From Doryteuthis pealeii (Eukaryota > Mollusca > Cephalopoda > Myopsida > Loliginidae): 64,000 bases of DNA. The DNA is taken from positions 91,805,530 through 91,869,529 of the forward strand of contig CM042141.1 in NCBI GenBank assembly GCA_023376005.1, given 5' to 3'. The number at the start of each line of letters is the position of its first letter. Position 1 is the stretch's first letter. This document shows positions 1 to 10,207 of the stretch, one piece after another. The notes under the pieces were generated by a model. That model saw only the letters and a program-made list of their open reading frames with translations, was not told the origin of the DNA and searched no databases. Made by a program: the position numbers and the translations under genes.

Positions 1-159
1 ACAAGACGATAGAAGCTAAGTACTATAATAATAATAGAAGAAGTAAAGGGCTATACAACATGTGGGACTAAATGTGATTTTACATGTCTATTCGGCTGTG
101 ATTTTCGAGCTTTAGTTCACAGTTCTCTTTGCCCAATTTACTGTGATATGAAGTAAGTA

Positions 160-390
160 AAGTCGTCATGGTGGCTTAAAGTCGGTAACAACCAAGCAAC
201 CTTTTCACTTGTGCTAGACCGAGGAGATTGTTTTGGCCTCTGAGGTGGAGCGTCACACCTACCACCAGTACCTCACTTTACCGTACAGACCCCTGTGCTA
301 CTCATACACTGAGTTGACGAGGGTCGGTACCGAACCCGGAATCTTGCGGTTTCTAGTCGGACGCTCTACCGACTGAGCTAAACCGGCCCT
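160..390 (-). mobile_element. SINE family A (tRNA-derived)
   Basis: On the minus strand a tRNA-like head begins GGCCGGTTTAGCTCAG. It carries an A-box-like TAGCTCAGTCGGTAGAGC and a B-box-like GGTTCGGTACC, followed by a roughly 150-bp body shared with copies at 7310-7482, 33660-33830, 39499-39723 and 42575-42812. The head reads as a degraded tRNA and not a functional tRNA gene, because the 3' acceptor half is missing. Confidence 0.8.
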
Positions 391-683
391 CTAGCTCAGA
401 GGACTGTGATATATTCAGTATTAAATAGGTGTCAGTACAAACTTTCTAACTGATTTTAAATTTTAATCTTTGAAAATTACAAAATATCGAACAATTTGCA
501 CACGTAGGCAATCTTTTATCTACCGATTCACAAAAATCCATATTCAAACACACACATACAAACACACCCACACACACACACACACACCACACACACATAC
601 ACTCATCTATATGAATATATATGTGTTTATGTGTGTTGAGTATATATATAAGTACATATATATATGTAATTTATATATGTACT

Positions 684-735
<52 letters not shown>

Positions 736-744
736 CCTGGACGA

Positions 745-878
745 GGCCTTTTTTTGCATTTCACATACAGCTAATACCATTGGGAAGGTATGCATCCAAC
801 TAATCTCCCTCCAGCCATCGGTAAATATTAGGGCAGACAGGACACTTTAATCTGGATTGGTAACCAGTCTAGGATTTG

Positions 879-880
<2 letters not shown>
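745..880 (+). mobile_element. SINE family B fragment
   Basis: Begins at CCTGGACGAGGC and contains the family B body (TAATACCATTGGGAAGG...CTCCCTCCAGCC...CCAGTCTAGGA). The tRNA-like head has been replaced by (TA)n. Confidence 0.6.
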
Positions 881-913
<33 letters not shown>

Positions 914-914
914 G

Positions 915-1014
915 NNNNNNNNNNNNNNNNNNNNNNNNNNNNNNNNNNNNNNNNNNNNNNNNNNNNNNNNNNNNNNNNNNNNNNNNNNNNNNNNNNNNNN
1001 NNNNNNNNNNNNNN
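915..1014. other. Assembly gap of exactly 100 N
   Basis: One hundred consecutive N directly after a (TA)n tract. A round 100 is the usual placeholder for a gap of unknown size, so the true distance is not known. The sequence on the far side begins with GAGAGGAGGATGG. Confidence 0.97.
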
Positions 1015-1719
1015 GAGAGGAGGATGGTGAGAGATGCTTTCCTGTAATAGTAGTAAGTGGCGGTCTGGGGAATTGGATAGCAGTATAAGAATCATACTGA
1101 GTAGTGTTGTGTTATAGCATGAGTATTTGAAAATGCGTATAGGGAGCGTAGTTAATAGGAGGGTTAGTGGTGTGGGTGTTTTCACGACCGGAACCAAACT
1201 TACCGCCTACGAAGCCCAAAAACCTTTTAAAGAATTTTGGGTTATAATGTAAGATGGAAAAACCGCCACCCGGGAAAAGGGTTTGAAAAAAATAATTGTC
1301 CCCCCGGGGTAAAACACAACCCCAAACCAACTAAACCTTGTGTATCTCTCTATTTTTCTCCATTTGTTGGTAAGGTGAAGGGAAGTCATGTCATCTCCTT
1401 GGATTGCAATATGAGTAATTTGACAAATAGTTTAATAATCTATACATATATACATTTGTTTTCTACACAAACTAAGCGCTGATGCAAATCCAAAACTTAG
1501 TTGGCACATTAAATGACCCACCGAGTTTGATATGCCGAAAAAAACAAACAAACCAAACTAAACCCAACACGTCGCCATCTCGTTGTCTTGGGTTTTTATG
1601 TAAGAATTGATGTTTACCATCGTCAACAGTGGATGTCCCTATATTGAACATCTATCTGCAAAGATGTCTCGGTCTTTTCGAGGAGCTTGGACCAGGTGCT
1701 GCTTTTTGCAGGATCCCCT

Positions 1720-1792
1720 TATAGTTCCCTTTAGTTAGCATTCCGGTTCCCCTTTAGTCAGCTTCCGGTTCCCTTTAGTAAGCTTTAGTGGA
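1720..1792 (+). repeat. Short tandem repeat, ~22-bp unit
   Basis: Three imperfect units of the form GGTTCCCTTTAGTNAGCTTCC occur in a row. They are distinct from the microsatellites. Confidence 0.6.
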
Positions 1793-1854
1793 GGTGCTAA
1801 TGGGGTAATGGTTATGCTATTGAGGGAAAATGGACACGGCAAATCGAATTCAAA

Positions 1855-1985
1855 TGCCTGAACGAGGCTGTTTTGTTCTTTTTTTATTTACGCATAGGCA
1901 TTATACACTAGTAAAACATATGAATCCAACGGTTCTCCCTCTAGCTAGGGTAAAATTGTATGGTAGCAGGGCAAATTTAAATCTT
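1855..1985 (+). mobile_element. SINE family B fragment, very diverged
   Basis: Matches the same body order as other B copies: GAACGAGGCTGTTTTG, then AACATATGAATCCAACGG, then TCTCCCTCTAGCTAGGGT. Strongly decayed. Confidence 0.5.
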
Positions 1986-2562
1986 GGGTATGGCAAACAG
2001 GTCGCTAAGAGAAGGAAAACTATTGACTTCAATCTGTTTAAAACTCCCTTGAAAAACTTGTATCGCACCATCTTCGCACGGAAGGGTTTGGTAAAAAATA
2101 CATATAGCTACTCTATGCAGATGAGGTTGTGATAGTCAGAACGAGAGATAAAGCATTCTGGGAACACCAATTAAAAGGGCTAAGCTGGCATCGATGCCAC
2201 AAATGGGGGGAATTTATTGGGGCCATTGCATGTGGCAAGAACATACACACAAGGCAAATAATCCTTTATTCGGGACGACAACATTCGGCGTCAGACTTAT
2301 GTGTTTACTTTTCAGGCTGTTTGGACTTATATTTATGATTTTATTTGATAAATAAAAATCGCCGAATTTCTTTCTATATATAGATCTTTTCGCAGCGAGA
2401 GCAACAACTTGTAACTTCCGGTAAAAGTAGCCAATAAGGAAGCATGCAAAGACAATTTAGATCATTCATTCTTCGTAAGGTCAAACTCAAGGAAGACTAG
2501 CTTGGATAGGTGAAATAAGCCATCCGGAAGGTGATGTAATTTACTACACACCACATACACAC

Positions 2563-2625
2563 ATCACACACACACACACAACACACACAACACGATATTA
2601 TATATATATATATCTATATATATGA
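2563..2625. repeat. (CA)n and (TA)n microsatellite
   Basis: Interrupted CACACA followed by TATATA, at the outer left edge of the inverted repeat 2664-3335. Confidence 0.85.
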
Positions 2626-2663
2626 AAGGTAAAATGGATATTGAAATCCGACTAACAATGTGT

Positions 2664-3335
2664 AGAGAGTTTGTAGAAAAAACAACAGAGTTTAAAGTTT
2701 TTGCCTGACAGAAATCTGTTTCGAACCTATGAAGATGTCTTTTACCAAGTAGCAACATTGTAAACGGAAAAACGAAATAAATATATCATTAAATCACGAG
2801 GCACAGAACGCTCTCGGGATCAGTACGCGGAATTTTTAAAAACTTTCATACTGTCCACAGAAAAAAAACAAAATTGGAATTATTTAAATTATATCACCGG
2901 AGGCTCAAATTTCGAATATAATAAGGATCCGACACTACGAATCTGTCATCATTACAGATTCCCTGAAATTTTCCGATTCTTCATCTATTGGTACTGTTGG
3001 ACTTATTATACTTTTTAAAACTTTCTTTTGTAAACCGGAACATTTTTCTAACTTTTTTTACTGCAAACTCTTTTGAGCTTTTGTAATGATAAAAATGCTT
3101 ATAATTTTTAAAAATAAAATTTATTTTATTTTTAACATAAAATACGCATTTTAAAAATTTTTGAAAGTTCCTGTACTTATCGAGAGCGTTCTGTGCCTCG
3201 TGATTAATGATATATTTATTTCGTCTTTCCGTTTACAATGTTGCTTTGATAAAGACCTCTTCATATGGTCGAAACAGATTTCTGTCAGCAAAACTTTTAA
3301 CATCTTGTTGTTTTTTCTACAAACTTTCTACACAC
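2664..3335. mobile_element. Large inverted-repeat element with ~170-bp arms
   Basis: Arm 1 (2664-2835) and arm 2 (3161-3335) are reverse complements at roughly 85-90 percent identity, separated by a 325-bp AT-rich loop. The arms share TTTGTAGAAAAAACAAC, CAGAAATCTGTTTCGA and AGGCACAGAACGCTCTCG. Both outer ends run into (CA)n and (TA)n tracts. The arm motif GGTCGAAACAGAT followed by TCTGTCAG is also in the hairpin at 58054-58217, so this is a dispersed family. No target duplication could be identified because of the microsatellite edges. Confidence 0.75.
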
Positions 3336-3344
3336 ACACACACA

Positions 3345-3404
<60 letters not shown>

Positions 3405-3405
3405 A
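3331..3405. repeat. (CA)n-(TA)n-(TG)n microsatellite
   Basis: CACACA, then TATATA, then TGTGTG. It is self-complementary as a whole and could form a cruciform. Confidence 0.9.
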
Positions 3406-3634
3406 TAAAGACCTGCACATGGTAAAACCTTTTTTTAACGATTAAAGGGAATTAAATGCAACAATGGTTGATCAAAATAATACTTCCCTGAAATTGAATT
3501 CTTTGCTATGGTTTCAGTCGAATTTATTGCATAGAGTAACATCAGCCCCCAAGACCTCTTGCAGATAATGTGTGGCTTGTAGGCTATATGTTGTTAAATA
3601 TTTTTACATTAAAAAATTGGTAGTATTATTATAA

Positions 3635-3637
<3 letters not shown>

Positions 3638-3665
<28 letters not shown>

Positions 3666-3690
3666 CTTCTTCTTCTTCTTCTTCTTCTTG
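3638..3690. repeat. (TTC)n microsatellite
   Basis: About 17 TTC units immediately upstream of the SINE-E copy. The open frame with poly-Glu on the minus strand is only this repeat. Confidence 0.95.
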
Positions 3691-3935
3691 AGCATTTACA
3701 AGGGGCCTGTGTCCAGTGGCTTCGGCGTAGATCCCAGGGTCTATCCCCCAGGCAACAGAGTCAGGGCTGAGTTTATTGCCCAGTGCCTGAGGTGCCCCCT
3801 TGTGGGGGAATGCCGACGGGATCAACGCAGTTTTTGCATCCACCATTCCATGAGTTTTGGCTCATGCGTGGTCCCTCATTAAAAAAGACATTGTATCACA
3901 CCCGCATACATAGGATGCGCAGTAAATACCCTTAT
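3690..3935 (+). mobile_element. SINE-like family E copy
   Basis: GC-richer than its surroundings. Shares GGCTTCGGCGTAGATCCCAG, CTATCCCCCAGGCAAC, GTTTATTGCCCAGTG and CACCCGCATAC in order with the minus-strand copy at 46413-46699, which has a target duplication. A third, shorter match is at 22440-22620. Confidence 0.72.
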
Positions 3936-4189
3936 ACAGTTTCAAGTAACAAATGAAAATAAATCCTTAGTAAACTATTATAACTTCAAGTAACTTAATA
4001 CAAATAATCTGCTCACGGTTTTATGGTTTCCAGTATTCCTATCTAATAATAATTTGTGAGCAATTATATGATTTCAAGCATATCCAACCCATTCGCCATG
4101 ATTTCGTATCAAGGTCATTTTTTCAGCGAAGTGTTGTTAGTTTGAATTCAGATTCTCCATCCTCCTAAACCAATTGCGATAAGAAGGCT

Positions 4190-4368
4190 ATAGAACTGTT
4201 TGCCATATTTACCCATGACTTGGGGAGAAGTGATGAGTTCATGCCTTTCCCAATGGCTTTAAACGATGGTTCGTCCAGATTTTGAACTCAGCTTTGAAAG
4301 TGAACGTAATAGCGCGACTGAAGTTCGAACTCGCTTTCTACGATGTCGCAGTTCAGCACGTTAGCCAC
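4190..4368 (-). mobile_element. SINE family D copy
   Basis: The minus-strand head CCCGTGGCTAACGTGCTG and the B-box-like GTTCGAACTTC match the D units at 47205-47912. The body motif AATAGCGCGACTG is conserved. Confidence 0.68.
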
Positions 4369-4444
4369 GGGGATCGCCCCTTCATTTTTCTATTCTCGTT
4401 CTGTTTCTAATTCACTTCCTTTTCTACTTAACACAATTCACTTT

Positions 4445-5462
4445 CGTCCTTCCTTCCTTCCTTTCTTCCTTCCTTCCTTCCTTCCTTCATTCCTTTATTT
4501 TTCTTTTCTCTCTCTTCTTATTTCTAACTCTTCTTTTCCGCCTACCTTTTCATTCGTAACATTTTTTTGTTTATATATTTCCCGGTTTATTTTTTCTATC
4601 TTCTTTTTCTTCATCTTTTTCTTCATCATCTTATCTTTGCAGCATCCTATTTCCTTTCTTTCTTTTTCCTCTTCGTTCTTATTCTTCCTTTGTGTGCAGC
4701 CGATGTCTTTTCATCACACCTTCATAGTTAGTTTCTTCTTTCTTTCATTCCCTCCACTTCCCCCCTTCTTTCTTTGCTCCCACCATCTCCCTTTCTTCCT
4801 TCCTTCCTTCCTTTTTACCTTCCCTCCCTTCCTTCCTTTTTTTTACCTTCCCTCCCTTCCTTCCTTCTTTCCTCCCCCCTTCCTCTCTCCTCTCGTTCAT
4901 TCTTTTCTTCCTTCCATTCACCCCTTCCTTCACTCGTCCGCCCGTTCGTTCGTTCCTTCTTTTTTCTTTCTTTCTTTTCTTTCTTTCCTCTTCCCATCCT
5001 TCGTTCCTTCCTCCCTCCCTTCCTTTTTTTCTTTCTTTCCCCCCCGCCTTCGCCCGTTCATCCGTCCGTTCGTTGCTAACCCACTTTGTTCTCCCTTCGT
5101 TCGTTCGTTCCTCCATTCGTTCCTTCCTTTATTCATCCTTCTTCCCTTCCTTTCCTACTTATTCTCTCCATTCCTTCCCTTCATATTCCTCGTTGCTTCT
5201 TTCATTCGTTCCTTTATTCCTTCGTTCTTTCCTCCTTTTCTTCGTTCCTTCGTTCCTTCCCTTTTCCTTCCTTCCTTCTAACCCCTTCCTTCCTTCCTTT
5301 CTTCCTTTCTTCCTTTATTTCCCTTTCCTCCTTTTTTTCCATCCATTCATACTTCCTTCCTTCCTTCCTCCCTTCCTTCGTTAATTCATTCGTTCGTTCG
5401 TCCCCTCCACCCATTCCTTCCTTCCTTCCTCCCTTCCTTCCTTCCTTCCTTCCTTCCTTTGT
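4445..5462. repeat. 1-kb polypyrimidine tract, degenerate (TTCC)n/(TTCG)n
   Basis: Almost entirely C and T on the plus strand, built from CTTCCTTCC blocks with TTCG and TTCA variants. It has frequent interruptions, so it is old. The 312-residue open frame through it (Ser/Phe/Pro only) is a repeat translation, not a protein. If transcription follows the guanylate cyclase strand, the RNA would be pyrimidine-rich. Confidence 0.95.
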
Positions 5463-5893
5463 TCTTACACCTACTACCGGATTCTGACCGAATAATTTAC
5501 ATTTACCACAAACCTTTCCTTTCTCATCTTTTCGTCTCGGATCAAACAACAAACAACATAATTCCCCACCACTTCCTGCAACATATTGTCCTCTCGCCCC
5601 TGACATTTTTATTTTCAGAGTTGTGTATCTTAATTCTAACACATTTTGATGCACGAATGATCAAGATCGCCATTTTGGCGATAGAAAACCGGAAGTAACA
5701 CTGGCGGGAAAAAATGGATGTAACGCTTGTTGAACGAATTTCAGAATAATTGAAATTGCCATAGGAGTGGTGCACGGCGCCATTGGCATAAACAAAACAT
5801 AAACATACAGTTATCTTTAAAATTAGTAGCACGGTCTAATTTTACTCCAATTATTAGAAATAATTATCGATATAATCAAGTAGTAAAGATATC
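5463..5893. other. Unassigned sequence
   Basis: Moderately AT-rich DNA between the polypyrimidine tract and the hAT MITE. I see no domain, repeat or RNA here. Confidence 0.4.
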
Positions 5894-5901
5894 CTGTAAA
5901 A

Positions 5902-6447
5902 CAGCGGTCCCCAACCTTTTTTGCGCCACGGACCAGTTTCATCTACGACAATATTTTCACGGACCGGCCTTCATATGCTCCGGCCTACATTTGCTCGATA
6001 ATCGTTAATGGTTTTGTTGGTTGGGTTTTACGGCATGTCAAAGTTAATGACATAATCTAATAATAAATCATTCTCAGTGGTCTTATGTCAAATGCAAACA
6101 TCAACAGACAATAAACAACCTTTTGTTTATAAATTAATAATCAACAACATCTCTGTAAATGAAAATATTTATTTTAGAACGAAAATCCTTTCTAATAAAA
6201 AATAATTATAATAAAAAAAATCGATTCAAGTGACAATACTGATCATTTCTATATAAAAGAGTGAACAAGTGAATCAAATTATAATAACGACAATTAGTGA
6301 GAGTCCTGAGCTTGTTTCTCTGCAGCGAGCCGGTCCCATCTCGGGATAATGGGAGACAGTGACACAAATTCAAACGTTCTGTGCGGCCCGGTACCTAATG
6401 GCCCGCGGCCCGGTACTGGGTCGTGACCCGGTGGTTGGGGACCACTG
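5902..6447. mobile_element. hAT-type MITE, 546 bp, with perfect 8-bp target duplication
   Basis: Flanked by CTGTAAAA at 5894-5901 and 6448-6455. The terminal inverted repeats are CAGCGGTCCCCAACC and GGTTGGGGACCACTG. The CAG start, imperfect 15-bp TIR and 8-bp duplication are hAT hallmarks. The interior is non-coding, with repeated CGGCCCGGTAC near the right end. The CAGNGGTCCCCAACC terminus resembles known vertebrate and invertebrate hAT MITEs. Confidence 0.92.
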
Positions 6448-6455
6448 CTGTAAAA

Positions 6456-7300
6456 CAGAGCTTGATATAGCGACAGAGTTAGTAAATAATCACCATTCTC
6501 GTGTTATTACGTAACACCAACAAACGGTTTCTGCAAGCGCGTAATGACATCAACGACCGAAAATAAACGCGTTTTTAAAAAATCACAAACTGGACTAAAA
6601 ACTAAACTCTTAAGATGAACGGATTTTATAATTTTTCCTCTTTTTTGTAATACCCTTTCCGGTGGAAAAAGCTGCTTGGTAGCGCTGGGAGTGGCAGTCC
6701 CGCCTTGATCTATCGAAACTGTGTTATCGCTCCTGGCTGGCGGCCGATGAGAGCAGGGTATCACACGTGCTATCACACGTTGTATGTGTGACAGAGAACA
6801 CGAGGTGAGTGGCGAACGTCAGGGCCTGCCGTATTCTCGAAGGAAGCGGGCTAGGCTTTGCCTGACATGTCGGACTGTAGAATCGAATCCGCTTCCTTCA
6901 GAATGCAAACATTGTCACCGAAGTCTAGAAGCTACAGTCCCGGATGTAAGCGCCAGGTGACCGGATGATGGCTATGATGATTCCGGCGGTCGGGTTTGGC
7001 TCGAGAATCTCGTGCGTGGGGTGCAGACACCCGGATGTTGAAGGAAAAACTCGTATAAGTAGAAGTGGGGTGACGACAGCAGGAGTTGCGATTTTTCAGC
7101 TGCTGAAGATGTTTGAGTTGGTGGTCTTGTGACGGCGACGACATTTATTTTTCCACTCTATTTTCTTTTCTTTTTCATACTAGAGTATGAGGGGAAAATA
7201 TGCTCATGAATTTTAAATATTCAGTTTTAAATAATTGTAAATCTATAATATCTAATGATAATTGTATAATGTCCACTATAAATAATAATATGTCAGTGGT
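6456..7300. other. Unassigned, GC-richer block
   Basis: Positions about 6640-7150 are richer in G, C and CpG than their surroundings. There are open frames on both strands (for example minus 7144-6932, 70 residues, basic and Ser/Pro-rich), but none matches a family I recognise. It could be a decayed retroelement or LTR internal sequence. Confidence 0.35.
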
Positions 7301-7309
7301 TCTATTGTC

Positions 7310-7482
7310 GGAATCAGTCAGACACTAGGGAGTTTGTTTTTGAGTCTAAGGTATAGCTCCCCATTTTATCACACTGTTCCAAGCTGTTCTAATCATGAGA
7401 TGAGTTAGCGAGGGCCGGTATCGAACCCGAAACCTTGTGGTTCCAAGGTTGATGCTTTACCGATTAATCTAAGCCGGTACAT
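7310..7482 (-). mobile_element. SINE family A, diverged copy
   Basis: Retains the head (GGTATCGAACCC in the listed strand, with a degenerate A box around TTACCGATTAATCTAAGCCGG) and part of the body. It is clearly older than the 160-390 copy. Confidence 0.65.
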
Positions 7483-8162
7483 ATTGAACCATTTCGTTGT
7501 AAATATTTGATACGTTTTATTTGTATTTAAAGAAAAAAAAAAGAATTTTGATCGTAATTAAGTTAGAAATATAAATAACTAGAATCAGCTACCCGGCATC
7601 GCCTAGGTAGAGTGAGGGGGGATGCAAACAAGTTAGTCCATTGTTACTGAATCACGAGTTGGATCCTCGCAAGATGCCCCATTAAAATCCCTATGTAAAA
7701 AAGACCTTGCGTTGATCCGACTTGGTGGGACACCAGAAAAAGTGCACAGACACTCAGAAAAGAAAAGTTAATGTCTCCTTTTTAAAATACAAAAAAAGAT
7801 TCCATGCTATTGTTAGTTAAATGTTTTTTGCTTTTCAAATCTTCATAATTTTTGTACAAAAAACAAGAACCGGTGATATTAAATATGTATATATATTTAT
7901 TCTGTCGTTAATTGTTTTATTATCGTAGTTTCCTCCGGACATACATACATACACACCAACTGCCTTTTGTATATGTATAGAAGATTATATTGAAAAGTAA
8001 TTAAGTACAAAAAAGTGCTTATTTTACTTGAAATACAGAAAAATTAAGCATCATTGATAGAAAAATGGCGTATCCAATAGAAGACATTGCCGAATATATT
8101 GCCTTGAATAGCATAATGGCGTACCGAATACAGGATATCACCGAAGATATTGTCTAAAAGTA
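7483..8162. other. Unassigned AT-rich sequence with a SINE-like piece
   Basis: At 7590-7745 there is a fragment (GCTACCCGGCATCGCCTAGG...AAAAAAGACCTTGCGTTG) that recurs in diverged form at 54015-54240. The remainder is unassigned. Confidence 0.45.
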
Positions 8163-8170
8163 AAAAAATC

Positions 8171-8690
8171 GGTAATCCTTAACTATTTCCTCGTAAATTC
8201 CTACCATAAAATAAACTGAACCCTCATTTTATGTCCGTGTTTTTGCAATAAATGTTTTATTTTTCTTGTACCCGTTATTTTACAATACTAAATATATTTT
8301 CTTTATTTATTTTAATAATCACTTCAATGTGTATATTCTGTTGTTATTTCTTTCCTTATTTTTTTTTTTGGCTTTGGTACTCTAAAATAAAAACGTCAGA
8401 TTTTAATCATCGTCGACGAAAAAACAAAATTTCGGTCATAAATGGAGGATCCAATTAATGCCTAAATTGTAAAACAAGCACCCTCTTAAAAATTAAACAT
8501 TCTCACAAAATAAAAACTTTTAGAATATACACATTGAAGTGAATATTAAAATAAATAAATAAAATATATTTAGTATTGTAAAATAACGGGTGCAAGAAAA
8601 ATAAAACCTTTATTGCAAAAACACGGACATAAAATGAGGGTTCAGTTTATTTTATGGTAGGAATTTACAAGGAACAAGTTAAGGATTACC
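8171..8690. mobile_element. Fold-back MITE, 520 bp, 8-bp target duplication
   Basis: Flanked by AAAAAATC at 8163-8170 and 8691-8698. The arms of about 175 bp (to about 8340, and from about 8518) are near-identical reverse complements starting GGTAATCCTTAACT. The loop of about 180 bp has no open frame of interest. Ends of GG...CC with an 8-bp duplication do not fit the CA-ended hAT pattern. Merlin or another 8-bp-TSD superfamily is possible. Confidence 0.88.
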
Positions 8691-8698
8691 AAAAAATC

Positions 8699-9089
8699 TA
8701 GATATCAAAGAAGACTAGTACAATGGTGTCAGAAAAAAAAAACAAAAAACGATCACGTAGACGACTATCCATTATTATGAAAATGAAACTACCTAGTCAA
8801 TACATTTCAATGAAACAATATTATCTATTCATTATATTTATTCATTTATTCTCCTTATTTATATAAGTTCATTCAATTTTTACTCAATTCCAATCTAAAA
8901 CAAAAAAGAAAAAAAAAGAAAAAGAAAACCCGGAAAAACGAACAAAATTTTACAACGCGAAAGTTCAATATACCCACAAAATATATTAGTTTAAAAAAAA
9001 AATACTATCTGATTTTTGTATTAATTGTTTAAATTCTGTTCTAACATTCTGCTAATAGTAAGTTGGTGAAGTGACCTATTGTCGGTAAC
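8699..9089. other. Unassigned AT-rich sequence
   Basis: A/T-rich DNA with short A-runs and no recognisable feature. Confidence 0.4.
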
Positions 9090-9715
9090 ATTCGGTGCTT
9101 GACCAGGGATATTGTTTTTGCTGAGTTAGAGTTCTAATAGACATCCAATAATTCACAACTAGCAGGACCTGTGGATATACCACAGTATGATAATCTAATT
9201 ATTACAACGTTTGATAGGTTTACTTGAGAGCTATTGCTAAATAGTTCAATATGTAAAAAGTATAATACTTTTGAGTTAACTCTCTCTCACTCTTTTTTTC
9301 TTTCTTTCCTTCTTTTTATTATACTCGATTAAAACAGATTAGTGTTATTTATTTTTTTCTTATTATATCTTTCTGTGTAGCACGTCTTTCCCCCCCTTCT
9401 TTTTGTTTTCGATTGAAACAGATTAGTGTTATCGTTTCCGCGCGATCACACCGTCTCTCTATATTTACCCTTCTTTCTTTCTATCTTTCTTATTATATTT
9501 TTTCTGGATCACAGGTTCTTTTCCTTCCCTTTCTTTCTTTCGAATAAAAATAGAATGGTCCATTATTTAGTTGAAGTGACGACACCCATAAGAAATAAGA
9601 ATTCGGCGCTTAAGCAACACCAAATAATTAGGATTTACATTTTAGCATCTCATCTTGGACGATTTGGATGGTGTCATTTTTAACTAGAGGGTGTTGCAAG
9701 ATGATAACGGTCGTA
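9090..9715 (+). repeat. Interspersed repeat family R, copy 1
   Basis: Ordered motifs shared with other copies: GACCTGTGGATATACCAC, ACAACGTTTGATA, AGAGCTATTGCTAAATAG, a C/T-rich stretch, GATTGAAACAGATTAGTG, GGTCCATTATTTAG, TAAGCAACACCAAATAAT, TCATCTTGGACGATTTGG, GAGGGTGTTGCAAGATG. It looks like a non-coding retroelement of about 600 bp. The family could not be named. Confidence 0.75.
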
Positions 9716-10207
9716 CAATTAAGGAACACAAATATTGATACATAGATTAGATGAATTCAGGGTATTCTGGGGAACTATCGTATTACTATTTAACAGAAAT
9801 TGATCTGTATATAATATTATATATAAATATTTAATACTTTACATTTTCCTATGTTCAATCTTAATTTCCAAATATCTTCCCAATATGAAAATTTATTTTG
9901 ATCCACTTGATAAGCAACACCAGATAATGGTGTTGCTTATCAAGTGGATCAAAATATCAAGTGGATCAAAATAAATTTTCATATTGGGAAGATATTTGGA
10001 AATTAAGATTGAACATAGGAAAATGTAAAGTATTAAATATTTATATATAATATTATATACAGATCAATTTCTGTTAAATAGTAATACGATAGTTCCCCAG
10101 AATACCCTGAATTCATCTAATCTATGTATCAATATTTGTGTTCCTTAATTGTACGACCGTTATCATCTTGCAACACCCTCTAGTTAAAAATGACACCATC
10201 CAAATCG
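9660..10207. repeat. Near-perfect palindrome, 263-bp arms, 5-nt loop
   Basis: Left arm 9660-9922 and right arm 9928-10207 are exact reverse complements by inspection. The only difference is a tandem 17-bp duplication (ATCAAGTGGATCAAAAT) in the right arm near the centre. The loop is GATAA at 9923-9927, between CAACACCA and TGGTGTTG. The left arm is the end of family R copy 1 plus about 200 bp not found elsewhere in the window. Directly after the right arm a further forward R piece begins. Confidence 0.92.

Larger units (their letters stand above)
1..910 (+). repeat. 5' copy of a duplicated ~0.9-kb segment
   Basis: This stretch repeats, at roughly 95 percent identity by eye, at 39336-40260. 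Both copies have the same nested order: a unique left part, a SINE-A copy on the minus strand, a (CA)n tract, a (TA)n palindromic tract and a partial SINE-B. Differences are scattered substitutions and microsatellite length. The copy starts at or before base 1 and runs to the (TA)n next to the gap. Confidence 0.85.
1015..2560. other. Unassigned sequence after the gap
   Basis: Apart from the B fragment and the short tandem repeat, I see only a piece of the PyGG-bordered SINE-C tail at about 1500-1570 (GATATGCCGAAAAAAACAAAC) and unassigned AT-rich DNA. Open frames up to 100 codons (1830-2132) overlap the B fragment and carry no recognisable domain. Confidence 0.5.

Noticed and set aside
322..388. 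Minus-strand tRNA gene
   Set aside because: A and B boxes are present but the acceptor stem does not close and the sequence continues into a SINE body shared by four other loci.
3245..3275. Canonical hammerhead ribozyme
   Set aside because: CTTTGATAAAGACC...GGTCGAAAC is close, but it has TTGATAA for CTGANGA, an extra base before stem II and no clear stem I/III pairing with a cleavage triplet. Kept only as a motif observation.
4343..5281. 312-codon open frame (and the 299-codon frame at 37091-37990)
   Set aside because: Both consist of Ser, Phe, Leu, Pro and Cys from C/T-only DNA. They have no start context or domain, and mirror frames exist on both strands. Repeat translation.
9426..9683. 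85-codon open frame in family R (also 13127-13324 and 23513-23770)
   Set aside because: Similar hydrophobic frames appear in several R copies only because of the shared C/T-rich tract. They begin and end at different places and contain no conserved domain.
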